NCBI RefSeq assembly: GCF_003086295.3
Contig: NC_092039.1
Span: 69,025,649-69,089,648, forward strand
Direction of reading: 5' to 3'
Length of the DNA stretch: 64,000 nucleotides
Source: Arachis hypogaea
Lineage: Eukaryota > Streptophyta > Magnoliopsida > Fabales > Fabaceae
Within the stretch, counting starts at the first letter, position 1. The number at the start of each line of letters is the position of its first letter. This document shows positions 11,392 to 23,787 of the stretch, piece after piece. The position numbers and the translations under genes were made by a program. The notes beneath the pieces were generated by a model. That model had not been told where the DNA came from, made no database searches, and saw only the letters and a program-made list of their open reading frames with translations.

Positions 11392-12316
11392 TGATGGTAG
11401 TGGAAAACAAAAAAGATTGTGCTTTGACCACACCAAACTTAAAATGTTGCTCATCCTCGAGCAATAGAAGAAAGAAGAGAAGAAGAAGAAGAAGAAGAAG
11501 AAGAGAATATGGTAAAGAGGGAGAGATGTAGGTTCGGCCAAGGGGAAGAAGAGGGGGGTTGTGTTATGTGAAAATAAAGTAGAATGGAAGGGTATATATA
11601 GGGAGATGGGGTAGTGTGTATTCGGCCATTTAGGGTGGGAATGGGTGGGAAATGGTTTTGAATTTTTGAAGGTAGGTGGGGTTTATGGGGAAGAGTGGAT
11701 GGATGTGAGTGGTGAAGGGGGTGATTTGGGAAGAGGAATTGAGGTGATTGGTGAAGAGTGTTGGGAAGTGTGACATGGGGAATAGTCATCACAAAAATAG
11801 GATTAGGAGGTAAGGTAGGAATATAGTAGGTGGGAATCCTATGGGGTCCACAGATCCTGAGGTGTCAAGGAATTCCATCCCTGCACCAAATAGGCATGTA
11901 AAATGCCTTTGCACACCATTCTGGCATTTAAACACCGTGTGGTGCACATTCTGGGTGTTAAACGCCCATGTAAAGCATGTTTCTGGCGTTGAACGCCAGT
12001 TTCATGCTTGTTACTGGCGTTCAGCGCCAGTTTTTCTTCTCTAGGCACATTCCTGGTGTTCAGTGCCAGAATGTTGCTTGTTTCTGGCGTTCAGCGCCAG
12101 AATGATGCTCTGTTCTGGCGTTGAACGCCGGCCAGATGCATCTTACTGGCGTTGAACGCCAGCCTGTGCTTCCTCCTGGGTGTGATTTTTTTTCTTCTGC
12201 TGTTTTTGATTCTGTTTTTAATTTTTATGATTTTTTCGTGACTCCTCATGATCATGCACCTAATAAAACACAAAATAACAATAAAATAAAATAAAATAAA
12301 AATTAGATAAACAAAA
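11392..12316 (-). other. R1 region between hairpin I and ORF2
   Basis: Minus strand: pyrimidine-rich tract ending TTTTATTAG at about 12260 (possible splice acceptor), GATCATG palindrome, palindrome array (12175-11925), low-complexity stretch, then a purine-loop hairpin (11464-11447; arms TTGCTC / GAGCAA, loop GAGGAT) followed by TTTTAAGTTTGGTGTGG and the ORF2 start 40 nt on. Pro/His-rich frames at 11451-11792 are not convincing genes. Confidence 0.65.
11925..12175 (-). repeat. R1 palindrome array (GGCGTT-AACGCC type)
   Basis: About eight units of the 13-16-nt palindrome (CTGGCGTTGAACGCCAG and variants such as GGCGTTCAGCGCC), separated by 12-20 nt of changing sequence. Both arms change together in several units. 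Confidence 0.85.
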
Positions 12317-12362
12317 TTGGGTTGCCTCCCAACAAGCGCTTCTTTAATGTCAATAGCTTGAC
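12317..12362 (-). other. Post-pol hairpin block (hairpin I), R1 copy
   Basis: Minus strand: GTCAAGCTATTGACATTAAA, AAGCGCTT, then GTTGGG / AGGCAA / CCCAAT. It lies 33 nt after the gag-pro stop. Confidence 0.8.
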
Positions 12363-12395
12363 AGTGGCTCTAATGGAGCCACAAGGGTGATCAGG

Positions 12396-14710
12396 TCAAT
12401 GTTGTATAGTCCCAACACCAAACTTAGAGTTTGGATCTGGGATCTTAACACCAAACTTAGAGTTTGGTTGTGGCCTCACAACACCAAACTTAGAGTTTGA
12501 CTGTGGGGGCTCTTCTTGACTCTGAACTAAGAGAAGCTCTTCATGCTTACTCTCTTTTGTCACAGAGGGATGGCCATGTGCCTTAAACACAAGGTAGTCC
12601 CCATTCAATTGAAGGACTAATTCACCTCTGTTGACATCTATCACAGCTTCTGCTGTGGCTAGGAAAGGTCTTCCAAGGATGATGCATTCATCCTCTTCCT
12701 TTCTAGTGTCTAAGATTATGAAATCAGCAGGGATGTAAAGGCCTTCAACCTTTACTAACACGTCCTCCACTATTCCATAAGCTTGTCTCAATGACTTGTC
12801 TGCCAATTGTAATGAGAACAAGGCAGGTTGTACCTCCATGATCCCCAGCTTCTCCATTACAGAGAGTGGCATAAGATTTATCCCTGACCCCAGATCACAT
12901 AGAGCCTTTTCAAAGGTCATGGTGCCTATGGTACAAGGTATTAAGAACTTGCCAGGATTTTGTTTCTTTTGAGGTAGAGTTTTCTGAATCCAGGTATCTA
13001 ATTCATTAATGAGCAAGGGAGGTTCACTTTCCCAAGTCTCATTACCAAACAACTTGGCATTCAGCTTCATGATAGCTCCTAAATATTGAGCAACTTGCTC
13101 TCCGGTCACATCTTCATCCTCTTCAGAGGAAGAATAGTCTTCAGAGCTCATGAATGGCAGAGGGAGATTTAATGGAATCTCTATGGTCTCTGTATGAGCC
13201 TCAGATTCCTTTGGATCCTTAATTGGAAACTCCTTCTTGCTTGAAGGACGTCCCAGGAGGTCTTCCTCACTAGGATTTTCGTCCTCCTCCTCCCTTGTGC
13301 ATTCGGCCACATTGATCACATCAATGGCCTTGCACTCTCCTTTTGGATTCTCTTCTGTATTGCTTGGGAGAATACTGGGAGGAGTTTCAATGACTTTCTT
13401 GCTCAGCTGGCCCACTTGTGCCTCCAGATTTTTGATGGAAGATCCTGTTTCATTCATGAAACTGAAAGTGGCCTTTGACAGATTAGAGACTAGATTGGCT
13501 AAATTAGAAGTGTTTTGTTCAGAATTCTCTGTCTGTTGCTGAGAAGATGATGGATATGGCTTACTATTGCTCAGCCTATTGCGTCCACCATTGTTAAAGC
13601 CTTGTTGAGGCTTTTGTTGATCCTTCCATGAGAAATTTGGATGATTTCTCCATGATGAGTTATAGGTGTTTCCATAAGGTTCACCCATGTAATTAACCTC
13701 TGCCATGGCAGGGTTCTCAGGATCATAAGCTTCTTCAGAAGCTGCCTCTTTAGTACTGTTGGATGCATGTTGCCATCCATTCAGACTTTGAGAGATCATG
13801 TTGACCTGCTGAGTCAACACTTTATTCTGAGCCAATATGGCATTCAGAGCATCAATTTCAAGAACTCCTTTCTTCTGAGGTATCCCATTATTCACGGAAT
13901 TCCTTTCAGAGGTGTACATGAATTGGTTGTTTGCAACCATGTCAATGAGTTCTTGAGCATCTTCAGGCGTTTTCTTTAGGTGAATAGATCCACCTGCAGA
14001 ATGGTCCAATGAAATTTTCGAAAATTCAGATAGACCATAATAGAATATATCTAGTATGGTCCATTTTGAAAACATGTCAGATGGACATCTTTTGGTCAGC
14101 TGCTTGTATCTTTCCCAAGCTTCATAGAGGGATTCACCATCTTTTTGTTTGAAGGTTTGAACATCCACTCTCAGCTTGCTCAGCTTTTGAGGAGGAAAGA
14201 ATTTATCCAAGAAGGCAGTGACTAGCTTATCCCAGGAGTCCAGGCTATCCTTGGGTTGTGAATCCAACCATATTCTAGCTCTGTCTCTTATAGCAAAAGG
14301 GAAAAGCATGAGTCTGTAGACTTCAGGATCAACTCCATTCGTCTTTACAGTCTCACAAATCTACAAGAACTCAGTTAAAAACTGATAAGGATCTTCAGAT
14401 GGAAGTCCATAAAACTTGCAGTTTTGTTGCATTAAGGCAACTAGCTGAGGTTTCAGCTCAAAGTTGTTGGCTCCGATGACAGGAATGGAGATGCTTCTTC
14501 CATCAAACTTGGACGTTGGCTTTGTGAAGTCACCAAGCATTCTCCTTGCATTATTATTATTTTCGGCTGCCATCTCCTTCTCTTGTTCAAAAATTTCTGA
14601 ATGTTACCTTTAGATTGTTGTAATTTAGCTTCTCTTAATTTTCTCTTCAGAGTCCTTTCAGGTTCTGGATCAATTTCAACAAGAGTGCCTTTTTCCTTGT
14701 TCCTGCTCAT
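12396..14710 (-). pseudogene. R1 gag-protease gene, one frameshift and one stop
   Basis: The start is ATG 14710 (MSRNKEKGTLVE, matching R2 at 20069). A frameshift near 14600 moves the frame, and a TAG at 14361-14363 replaces the Gln seen in R2; the rest is a 637-codon open frame (14309-12396). Visible domains: retrotransposon gag core (LDSQPKDSLDSWDKLV, FFPPQKLSKLR, ESLYEAWERYKQL), Asn/Gln-rich linker, coiled coil (LEAQVGQLSKKV), then retropepsin with CDLGSGINLMPLSVMEK and [16 protein letters not shown]. It ends with three NSKFGV copies, the translation of the AAGTTTGGTGT word at 12417, 12450 and 12483. There is no zinc knuckle and no RT follows. The tail is odd: a non-coding motif of these elements is here read as protein. 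Confidence 0.88.
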
Positions 14711-16150
14711 ATGAAAAAAAAGAAAACAAGAAAAGAAAGAGGAATCCTCTATGTCACAGTATAGAGATTCCTTTATGTTAGTAGAAAAAAAAAGGGGAGA
14801 AGAAAGTAGAAGAGGGGGTTCAGATATTTGGATGAAGAGAGGTGAAGAGAAGTGTTAGTAATTAAATAAATAAATAGAATAAGAAAAGAGAGGGAGAATT
14901 TCGAAAACAATTTTGAAAAAGGGGTTAGTAATTTTCAAAAATTAGATATAAGACATAATTGAAATTAAAATTTAAAACAAAAAGAATTTTTGAAAAAGAG
15001 ATGAGATATTTTCGAAAATTAGAGAGGGAAAAGTAGTTAGTTGGTTTTGAAAAAGATAAGAAACAAACAAAAAGTTAGTTGGTTGATTGAAAAAGATTTG
15101 AAATCAAAAATTTTGAAAAGATAAGAAGATAAGAAGTTAGATAAGATATTTTGAAATCAAATTTTGAAAAAGATAAAATTTTTGAAAAAGATAAGATAAA
15201 AGATAAAATAGATAAGATATTTGTTGAAAAAGATTTTAATTTTAAAATTAAAATTAATTACTTAACTAACAAGTAACTACAAGATATGATTCTAGAACTT
15301 AAAGATTGAACCTTTCTTAACAAGAAAGTAACAAACTTCAAGTTTTTTAACCAATCACATTAATTGTTAGCTAATTTTCGAAAATTAGATGTAAAGTTAA
15401 GAAAAAGATTTTGAAAAGATAAGATTTTTAAATTTTTAAAATTTGACTTGACTTGTAAGAAATAACTAATTTTAAAATTTTTTGACCAAGTCAACTCAAA
15501 TTTTCAAAAATTATGAGAAAAATAAGGAAAAGATATTTTTTTGATTTTTTGACTTTTTAAATGATGAGAGAGAAAAACACAAATATGACCCAAAACATAA
15601 AAATTTTGGATCAAAACACTTAATGCATACAAGAGCACTATGAATGTCAAGATGAACACCAAGAACACTTTGAAGATCATGATGAACATCAAGAACATAA
15701 TTTTGAAAAATTTTTGATGCAAAGAAAATATGCAAGACACCAAACTTAGGAATCTTTAATGCATGGACTCTAACAAACGAAAAATGCATATGAAAAACAA
15801 CAAACAACACAAAACAAGAAAACATCAAGATCAAACAAGAGGACTTATCAAGAACAACTTGAAGATCATGAAGAACACTATGAATGCATGGAGTTTTCGA
15901 AAAATGCAAGAAAAAATTTTTAAAGCATGCAATTGACACCAAACTTAAAAGTTGACTCAAGATTCAAACAAGAAACACAAAATATTTTTTATTTTTATGA
16001 TTTTCTAATTTTTTTTGGATTTTTATTAATTTTTTTCGAAAATATTTTTGGAAAAACGAAAATAAGAGAAAAATTTTGAAAAAGATTTTGAAAAGAAAAT
16101 AACCTAATCTGAGCAACAAGATGAACCGTCAGTTGTCCATACTCGAACAA
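14711..16150 (-). other. R1 leader between PBS and gag
   Basis: About 1.4 kb, strongly biased: the plus strand is purine-rich (GAAAAAGATAAGA-like runs), the element strand T-rich. AAGTTTGGTGT words at about 15741 and 15937. No ORF resembling a gene; the frames at 15504-15960 are Phe-rich low complexity. Confidence 0.7.
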
Positions 16151-16168
16151 TTCCCGGCAACGGCGCCA
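16151..16168 (-). promoter_or_regulatory. Primer-binding site, R1 (tRNA-Asp type)
   Basis: Element strand reads TGGCGCCGTTGCCGGGAA, one mismatch at the far end from the 18-nt consensus TGGCGCCGTTGCCGGGGA. It lies 6 nt from the LTR end. Confidence 0.9.
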
Positions 16169-16174
16169 AAAACT

Positions 16175-17859
16175 TGGTGGACGAAATTGTGATCACATCA
16201 ATATAGTATTCTTTGTTGTTGTATGGAATCATTATTGTGGCTCTTTGGCTATGTGTGGACAAAACTCCGTTCAACTTAACCAGCAAGTGTACTGGGTCAT
16301 CCAAGTAATACCTTACGTGAGTAAGGGTCGATCCCACAGAGATTGTTGGTATGAAGCAAGCTATGGTCACCTTGTAAATCTCAGTTAGGCAGATTAAATT
16401 GGTTTATGATGAGTTCGAAAACTAATAATAAAAAGAAAATAAAAGGGATAGAAATACTTATGTAAATCAATAGTGCAAATTTCAGATAAGCGTATGGAGA
16501 TGTTGTGCTCCTCTTGTATCTCTATTTTCTTATTACATTCATCAAATCCTTCCTACTCCTTTCCATGGCAAGCTGTATGTAGGGCATCACCGTTGTCAAT
16601 GGCTACATCCCATCCTCTCAGTGAAAATGTTCCTATGCTCTGTCACAGCACGGCTAATCATCTGTCGGTTCTCAATCAGGTTGGAATAGAATCCCTTGAT
16701 TCTTTTGCGCTTGTCATCACGCCCAGCCTTCAGGAGTTTGAAGCTCGTCACAGTCATTCAATCCCAGAATCCTACTCGGAATACCATAGATAAGGTTTAG
16801 ACTTTCCGGATCCTCATGAATGCCGCCATCTATCTAGCTTATACCACGAAGATTCTGTTAGGGAATCTAAGAGATATGCGCCCGGCCTAGAGTAGAACGG
16901 AAGTGGTTGTCAGTCACGCGCGTTCATAGGTGAGAATGATGATGAGTGTCACGGATCATCACATTCATCAAAGTTAAGTGTAACGTATATCTTGGAATAA
17001 GGATAGAAGAGAATTGAATAGAAAGTAATAATAATTGTATTGAAACTTTGAGGTACAACAGAGCTCCACACCCTTAATCTATGGTGTGCAGAAACTCCAC
17101 CGTTGAAAATACATAAGTAAAAGGTTCAGGCATGGCCGAATGGCCAGCCCCCTAAAACGTGCTCAATGGCCTCCTCAGATGAAGAATAATACAAAACTGA
17201 GACCAAAGATGAAACGTGGTCAAAAGACGACTAATACACTAGTAAAAAGTCTTATTTATACTAAACTAGCTACTAGGGTTTACATAAGTAAGTAATTGAT
17301 GCATAAATCCACTTCCAGGGCCCACTTGGTGTATGTTTGGGCTGATCTTGGTCTATCCACGAGCTGAGGCTTTTATTGGAGTTGAACGCCAAGTTGTAAC
17401 GTGTTTTGGGCGTTCAACTCCGGGTCGTGACGTGTTTCTGGCGTTTTACTCCAGACAGCAGCATGTACTTGGCGTTGAGCGCCACTTTACGTCGTCAATT
17501 CCCGAATAAAGTATGGACTATTATATATTGCTAGAAAGCTCTGGATGTCTACTTTCCAACGCCGTTGAGAGCGCGCGAATTGAAGTTCTATAGCTCCAGA
17601 AAATCCATTTCGAGTGCAGGGAGATCAGATTTCAACAGCATTAGCAGTCCTTTTGTCAGCCTTTTTCAGAGTTTTGCTCAAGTCCCTCAATTTCAGCCAG
17701 AAATTACCTAAAATCACAGAAAAACACACAAACTCATAGTAAAGTCCAGAAATGTGAATTTAACATAAAAACTAATGAAAAAATCCCTAAAAGTAGCTTG
17801 AACTTACTAAAAACTACCTAAAAACAATGCCAAAAAGCGTATAAATTATCCGCTCATCA
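16175..17859 (-). repeat. R1 5' LTR
   Basis: 1685 bp, ends TGGTGGACG...CTCATCA on the plus strand. TATA box (TATAAATAAG) at 17251-17260 on the minus strand; palindromes at 17377-17491; LTR 3'-end box at about 16280-16345. Confidence 0.95.
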
Positions 17860-17864
17860 GGGCT

Positions 17865-20069
17865 CTGTTTGACTCTGTTTTGAGAGAAGCTCTTCATGCT
17901 TCCTCTCCATGGTTACAGAGGGATATCCTTGAGCTTTAAACATAAAGGATTCTTCATTCACTTGAATGATCAATTCTCCTCTGTCAACATCAATCACAGC
18001 CTTTGCTGTGGCTAGGAAGGGTCTGCCAAAGATGATGGATTCATCCATGCACTTCCCATCTCTAGGACTATAAAATCAGCAGGGATGTAATGGTCTTCAA
18101 TCTTTACTAGAACATCCTCTACAAGTCCATAAGCTTGTTTTCTTGAATTGTCTGCCATCTCTAGTGAGATTCTTGCAGCTTGCACCTCAAAGATCCCTAG
18201 CTTCTCCATTACAGAGAGAGGCACGAGGTTTATGCTTGACCCTAGGTCACACAGAGCCTTCTCGAAGGTCATGGTGCCTATGGTACAAGGTATTGAGAAC
18301 TTCCCAGGGTCTTGTCTCTTTTGAGGTAATCTCTGCCTAGTCAAGTCATCCAGTTCTTTGGTGAGCAAAGGGGGTTCATCCTCCCAAGTCTCATTACCAA
18401 ATAACTTGTCATTTAGCTTCATGATTGCTCCAAGATACTTAGCAACTTGCTCTTCAGTGAAATCTTCGTCCTCTCCAGAGAAAGAATACTCATCAGAGCT
18501 CATGAATGGTAGAAGTAAATCCAATGGAACCTCTATGGTCTCAGTGTGAGCCTCAGATTCCCATGGTTCCTCATTAGGGAACTCATTGGAGGCCAGTGGA
18601 CGTCCATTGAGGTCTTCCTTAGTGGCGCTCACTGCCTCTTTCTCCTCTCCAATTTTGGCCATCTTGATGGCCTTGCACTCTCCTTTTGGATTTTCTTCTG
18701 TATTGCTTGGAAGAGTACTAGGAGGGAGTTCAGTAACTTTCTTACTCAGCTGACCCACTTGTGCCTCCAAGTTTCTAATGGAGGACCTTGTTTCAGTCAT
18801 GAAACTTTGAGTGGTTTTGATTAGATCAGATACCATGGTTGCTAAGTCAGAGTGGCTCTGCTTAGAATTCTCTGTCTGTTGCTGAGAAGATGATGGAAAA
18901 GGCTTACCATTGCTAAACTTGTTTCTTCCACCATTATTGTTGTTGAAACCTTGTTGAGGTCTCTGTTGATCCTTCCATGAAAGATTCGAATGATTTCTCC
19001 ATGAAGGATTATAGGTGTTTTCATACGGTTCTCCTATGTAATTCACCTCTTCCATTGATGGGTTCTCAGGATCATAAGCTTCTTCTTCAGATGAAGCGTT
19101 TTTAGTACTGCCTGGTGCAGCTTGCATTACAGACAGTCTTTGAGAAATCATATTGACTTGCTGAGTTAATATTTTATTCTGAGATAATATGGCATTCAGA
19201 GTATCAATCTCAAGAACTCCTTTCTTCTGATTCGTCCCATTGTTCACAGGATTCCTTTAAGAAGTGTACATGAATTGGTTATTTGCAACCATTTCAATGA
19301 GTTCTTGAGCTTCTGCAGGCATCTTCTGCAGATGAAAAGATCCTCCAGCAGAGCTATCCAATGACATCTTGGACAGTTCAGACAGGCCATCATAGAAGAT
19401 ACCTATGATGCTCTATTCAGAAAGCATGTCAGAAGGACACTTTCTGATCAATTGTTTGTATCTTTTCCAAGCTTCATAGAGGGATTCACCTTCCTTCTGT
19501 CTGAAGGTTTGGACTTCCACTCTAAGCTTACTCAATTTTTGAGGAGGAAAGAACTTTGCCAAGAAGGCATTGACTAGCTTTTCCCAAGAGTTCAGACTTT
19601 CTTTAGGTTGTGAGTCTAACCATATCCTAGCTCTGTCTCTTACATCAAAAGGGAATAGCATAAGTCTGTAGACCTCAAGGTCAACCCCATTGGTCTTGAT
19701 AGTGTCACAGATTTGCAGGAATTCAGCTAAAAATTGATGAGGATCTTCCAATGGAAGTCCATGGAACTTGTAATTCTGTTGCATTAGAGAAACTAATTGA
19801 GGTTTAAGCTCAAAGTTGTTTGCTCCAATGGCAGGGATGGAGATGCTTCTCCCATAGAAGTCAGGAGTAGGTGCAGTAAAGTCAGCCAGCACCTTCCTTA
19901 CATTGTTTGCATTGTTGTTGTTTTCGGCTGCCATGTCTTCTTCTTTGAAGATTTCTGTTAGGTTCTCTACAGAGAATTGTGCTTTAGCTTCTCTAAGCTT
20001 TCGCTTCAAGGTCCTTTCAGGTTCAGGGTCAGCTTCAACAAGAATGCCTTTGTCTTTGTTCCTGCTCAT
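17865..20069 (-). pseudogene. R2 gag-protease gene, two stops and one frameshift, split by R1
   Basis: Start ATG 20069 (MSRNKDKGILVE). Gag core (LDSQPKESLNSWEKLVNAF, FFPPQKLSKLR, ESLYEAWKRYKQL), TAG at 19413-19415 where R1 has Trp, TAA at 19257-19259, then an Asn-rich linker with SWRNHSNLSWKDQQ, a coiled coil, and a retropepsin with CDLGSSINLVPLSVMEK. A frameshift near 18045 falls just before FGRPFLATAKAVIDV. R1 interrupts the last codons; the frame resumes at 7460. The gene is homologous to the R1 gene along its whole length. No RT or integrase. Confidence 0.88.
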
Positions 20070-21592
20070 ATGAAAGAGAAGAGAACAAGAAAATATGGAA
20101 TCCTCTATGTCACAGTATAGAGATTCCTTGAGGTGTCAGAGGAAAAGAAGAATAGAAGGAGGAGGTAGAAGAATTCGAACTTATCAAGTGGGATAGAGTT
20201 CAAATTGTGCATTGAGGAGGAGTGTTAGTCCATAATTAGAAGGATGTGAGAAGAGGGGAAGAATTTTTGAAATTAAAGTAAAAGATTTTAAAATAATTAA
20301 AAGAAATTTTGAAAATTTGATTGATGATTTTCGAAAATTAAAGTTGGGAAAGAAATAAAGTGATTTTGAAAAAGATTTTGAAATTAGAAATAAAAAAGAT
20401 ATGATTGAAAACTATTTTGAAAAATATGTGATTAAAAAGATATGATTGAAAAATAATTTTAAAAAAAATTTGATTTTTAAAATTAATGACTTGGCTAATA
20501 AGAAATTTAAAAGATATGATTCAGACATTAAACCTTTCTCAACAGAAAAGGCAACATACTTGAAATGCTGAATCAAATCATTAATTGTTAGCAAGTATTT
20601 TTGAAAAAATGGAAAGAAATTGATTTTGAAAATATATGATTGAAAAGATATGATTTGAAAAAGATTTGATTTTGAAAAATCATGAAAACTTGAAAAACAA
20701 ATTTGCATTAAAAACAAAATCTTCCCTCTTGTGCCATCCTGGCATTAAACGCCCAGAATGGTATCCATTCTGGCGTTTAACGCCCAAAATGCTACCTTTT
20801 TGGGCGTAAACGCCCAGTCAGGTACCCTGGCTGGCGTTTAAACGCCAATTTTCCTTCCTCACTGGGCGTTTTGAACGCCCAGCTTTTTTTGTGTAATTCC
20901 TCTGCTGTATGTTCTGAATCTTCAATTCTCTGTATTATTGACTTAAAAAGACACAAATTAAAAAAAATTTTGAATTTTTAATGATGAGGAATAATCAAAA
21001 TGCAACTAAAATCAAATAAACAATGTATGCAAGGCACCAAACTTAGAAGTTTGTATACTACTGACACTAACAAATTGAGAATGCATATGAGAAACAACAA
21101 AACACACAAGACAAAAGAATTTAAAGATCAGAGCAAGGAAATCATCAAGAACATCTTGAAGATCAATGAAGAACATAATGCATGTAATTTTCGAAAATTA
21201 GAAGAATAAAGACATGCAATTGATACCAAACTTAAAATTAGACACTAGACTCAAACAAGAAACATAAAATATTTTTTGATTTTAAGATTTTATAATTTTT
21301 TTGTGCTTTTTCAAAAATTATATGGAAAAGAAAATAAAGAGATTCAAAATTTTTAATAAGAATTTCAGGAATCATGCAATGTTAGTCTAAAGCTTTAGTC
21401 TAAAAAGATTAGACATGGCTAGCCAAGCTTCAGCAGGACATTACATTCATGAGCTAAATTAATGAAAATCAATCAGCTTTGGTGATGATTAGAACATCAC
21501 CTTGAAACTCTAGAATTCATTCTTAAAAATTCTGAAGAAAAATACCTAATCTAGGCAACAAGATGAACCGTCAGTTGTCCAAACTCAAACAA
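20070..21592 (-). other. R2 leader with an internal palindrome array
   Basis: AT-rich leader with GAAAAAGAT-like runs. Unlike R1, it holds an array of GGCGTTTAACGCC palindromes at 20735-20890. AAGTTTGGTGC-type words at about 21037 and 21229. No credible ORF. Confidence 0.7.
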
Positions 21593-21610
21593 TCCCCGGC
21601 AACGGCGCTA
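21593..21610 (-). promoter_or_regulatory. Primer-binding site, R2 (tRNA-Asp type)
   Basis: Element strand TAGCGCCGTTGCCGGGGA; the first CCA-pairing base pair is changed (TGG to TAG). Confidence 0.88.
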
Positions 21611-21616
21611 AAAACT

Positions 21617-23268
21617 TGGTGCACAAAATTGTGATCATCAATGGCGCCATCAACATGGTACGCTCAATTGCAATCTCAACTCTTTATCACAACTTTGTAC
21701 AACTAACCAGCAAGTGCACTGGGTCGTCTAAGTAATAAACCTTACGCGAGTAAGGATCGATCCCACGGAGATTGTTGGTATGAAGCAAGCTATGGTCATC
21801 TTGTAAATCTCAGTCAGGCGGATTCAAATGGTTATGGAGGATTAATAATTAAAAGATGAATAAAACATAAAATAAAGATAGAGATACTTGTGTAATTCAT
21901 TGGTGAGAATTTTAGATAAGCGTATGGAGATGCTTTGTCCCTTCTGTCTCTCTGCTTTCCTACTGTTTTCATCCAATCCTTCTTACTCCTTTCCATGGCA
22001 AGCTGTATATTGGGCATTACCGTTGTCAATGGCTACAATCCCGTCTTCTCAGTGAAAATGTTCAACGCACTCTGTCACAGCACTTCTATTCATCTGTCGG
22101 TTCTCGATCATGTTGGAATAGAATCCAGTGATTCTTTTGCGTCTGTCACTAACGCCCCACAATCGCGAGTTTGAAACTCATCACAGTCATTCAATCCCTG
22201 AATCCTACTCAGAATACCAAAGACAAGGTTTAGACCTTCCGGATTCTCAAAAATGGCCGCCAATGCATTCTAGCTTATACCACGAAGATTCTGATCAAGG
22301 AATCCAAGAGATATCCACTCAATCTAAGGTAGAACGGAGGTGGTTATCAGGCACATGTTCATAGGTGAGAATGATGATGAGTGTCACGGATCATGACATT
22401 CATCAAGTTGAGGAACAAGTGATATCTTAGAACAAGAATAAGCTGAATTGAATAGAAGAACAATAGTAATTGTATTAATACTCGAGGTACAGCAGAGCTC
22501 CACACCTTAATCTATGGTGTGTAGAAACTCCACCGTTGAAAATACATAAGAACAAGGTCTAGGCATGGCCGAATGGCCAGCCTCCCATAATCTAAGAACT
22601 AGATGTCCAAAGATGATCCTAAGATCTAAAGTGATCAAAAGATGAAAATACAATAGCAAAAGGTCCTATTTATAGAAAACTAGTAGCTTAGGGTTTACAA
22701 AAATGAGTAAATGACATAAAAATTCACTTCTGGGCCCACTTGGTGTGTGTTTGGGCTGAGCATTAAAGCTTTCATGTGTAGAGACTTTTTTTGGAGTTAA
22801 ACGCCAGCTTTTGTGCCAGTTTGGGCGTTTAACTCCCATTCTTGTGTCAGTTCCAGTGTTAAACGCCAGAATTCTTGAGCTGATTTGGAACGCCAGTTTG
22901 GGCCATCAAATCTCGGGCAAAGTATGGACTATTACATTTCTGGAAAGCCCAGGATGTCTAATTTCCAACGCAATTGAGAGCGCGCCAATTGGGCTTCTGT
23001 AGCTCCAGAAAATCCACTTCGAGTGCAGGGAGGTCAGAATCCAACAGCATCTACAGTCCTTTTTAGCCTCTGAATCAGATTTTTGCTCAAGTCCCTCAAT
23101 TTCAGCCAGAAACTACCAGAAATCACAGAAAAACACACAAACTCATAATAAAGTCCAGAAAAGTGAATTTTAAATAAAAACTAATAAAAATATAATAAAA
23201 ACTAACTAAAACATACTAAAAACATACTAAAAACAATGCCAAATAGCGTATAAATTATCCGCTCATCA
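21617..23268 (-). repeat. R2 5' LTR
   Basis: 1652 bp, plus-strand ends TGGTGCACA...CTCATCA. Minus-strand TATAAATAG at 22666-22674, palindromes at 22795-22905, LTR 3'-end box at about 21707-21774. Confidence 0.93.
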
Positions 23269-23787
23269 AAATACATGTGGTTTAATCAGTGACCACACTT
23301 CATCTCTTCCCATGAGCAATTAAATCAAGGAATTGGGCAATTGTTCAAGCTTAGAGAAATTGAATTGCCAAGGAATTGGGATCTAATCACTTAAGATTGC
23401 CAAGGAGATCAATGAATGCATTAATTGAGGAAGATATGTGAATGAACTTGATCCGGAGAATGCAACATCTCCTAAGCCCAATGAATCCATATCTCTGATC
23501 TTACCCATTCTCTTTACTTTCTGCCATCTATTTCCATGTTTATCTTCCCAATTTCCCATTTACGATTCTGCACTTTTATTTTCTGCAATTTAGTTTTCCG
23601 CCATTTAATTTCCTGCAAATCTCAACTACATTCTGTTTAGCTCAACTAGCACACTCTTCCAACTAAAGTTGCTTGACCAATCAATCTCTGTGGGATTCGA
23701 CCTCACTCTATTGTGATTTTTTACTTCACGACAATTCGATATACTTGCCGAAGGAAAATTTGTTGAAAGATAAGTTTTTGTGCATCA
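23269..23787 (+). repeat. F 3' LTR, right piece
   Basis: Continues 2837 after removal of R2 and one AAATA. It carries the LTR 3'-end box (23682-23750: CAATCTCTGTGGGATTCGAC, then ACTTGCCGAAGG) and ends at TGCATCA. The lone LTR at 34247 has the same end in reverse. Confidence 0.85.

Larger units (their letters stand above)
7461..17859 (-). mobile_element. Element R1: complete non-autonomous Athila-type LTR element
   Basis: 10,399 bp with TG...CA LTRs (7461-9144 and 16175-17859) and TSD GGGCT. Minus-strand order: 5' LTR, PBS, AT-rich leader, gag-pro, hairpin I, palindrome array, ORF2, spacer, hairpin II, 3' LTR. RT, RNase H and integrase are absent. By eye the two LTRs differ at about 30 positions, so the insertion is recent compared with H or E. 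It lies in the end of the gag-pro gene of its relative R2, at the point where R1's own gag-pro has the homologous sequence (12497). Confidence 0.95.
2838..23268 (-). mobile_element. Element R2: non-autonomous Athila-type LTR element (gag-pro plus ORF2), host of R1
   Basis: Reading the minus strand: 5' LTR 23268-21617, PBS 21610-21593, leader, gag-pro 20069-17865 continued at 7460-7395, hairpin I, palindrome array, ORF2 6536-5412, 3' spacer, hairpin II, 3' LTR 4468-2838. TSD AAATA on both sides. R1 interrupts it at 7461-17859. Without R1 the internal region is about 6.7 kb. No RT, RNase H or integrase core is present between protease and hairpin I, so mobility would depend on enzymes from another element. 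Its LTR ends and PBS are close to those of R1, H and K. Confidence 0.92.
1..23787 (+). mobile_element. Element F: Athila-type Ty3/gypsy LTR retrotransposon, 3' part only, split by R2
   Basis: Visible order on the plus strand: end of the pol gene (1-378), post-pol hairpin, spacer without an ORF, then an LTR broken at 2837/23269 by element R2. The LTR assignment rests on similarity to the reverse complement of the lone LTR at 34247-36728, which matches both sides of the break. The 3' end is at TGCATCA, 23787, followed by TCAAT, which resumes the LTR of element E exactly where the intact E LTR at 44277 has TTCAATTAAC. F therefore lies in the 5' LTR of E. Its 5' LTR, gag and most of pol lie left of the window. 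Confidence 0.8.

Noticed and set aside
14711..16150. Regulatory RNA or satellite in the purine-rich leaders
   Set aside because: GAAAAAGAT-like runs are irregular and differ between R1, R2 and H; only base bias is shared.
16151..16168. tRNA-Asp gene fragment
   Set aside because: Only the 18-nt complement of the tRNA 3' end is present, next to an LTR: a primer-binding site.
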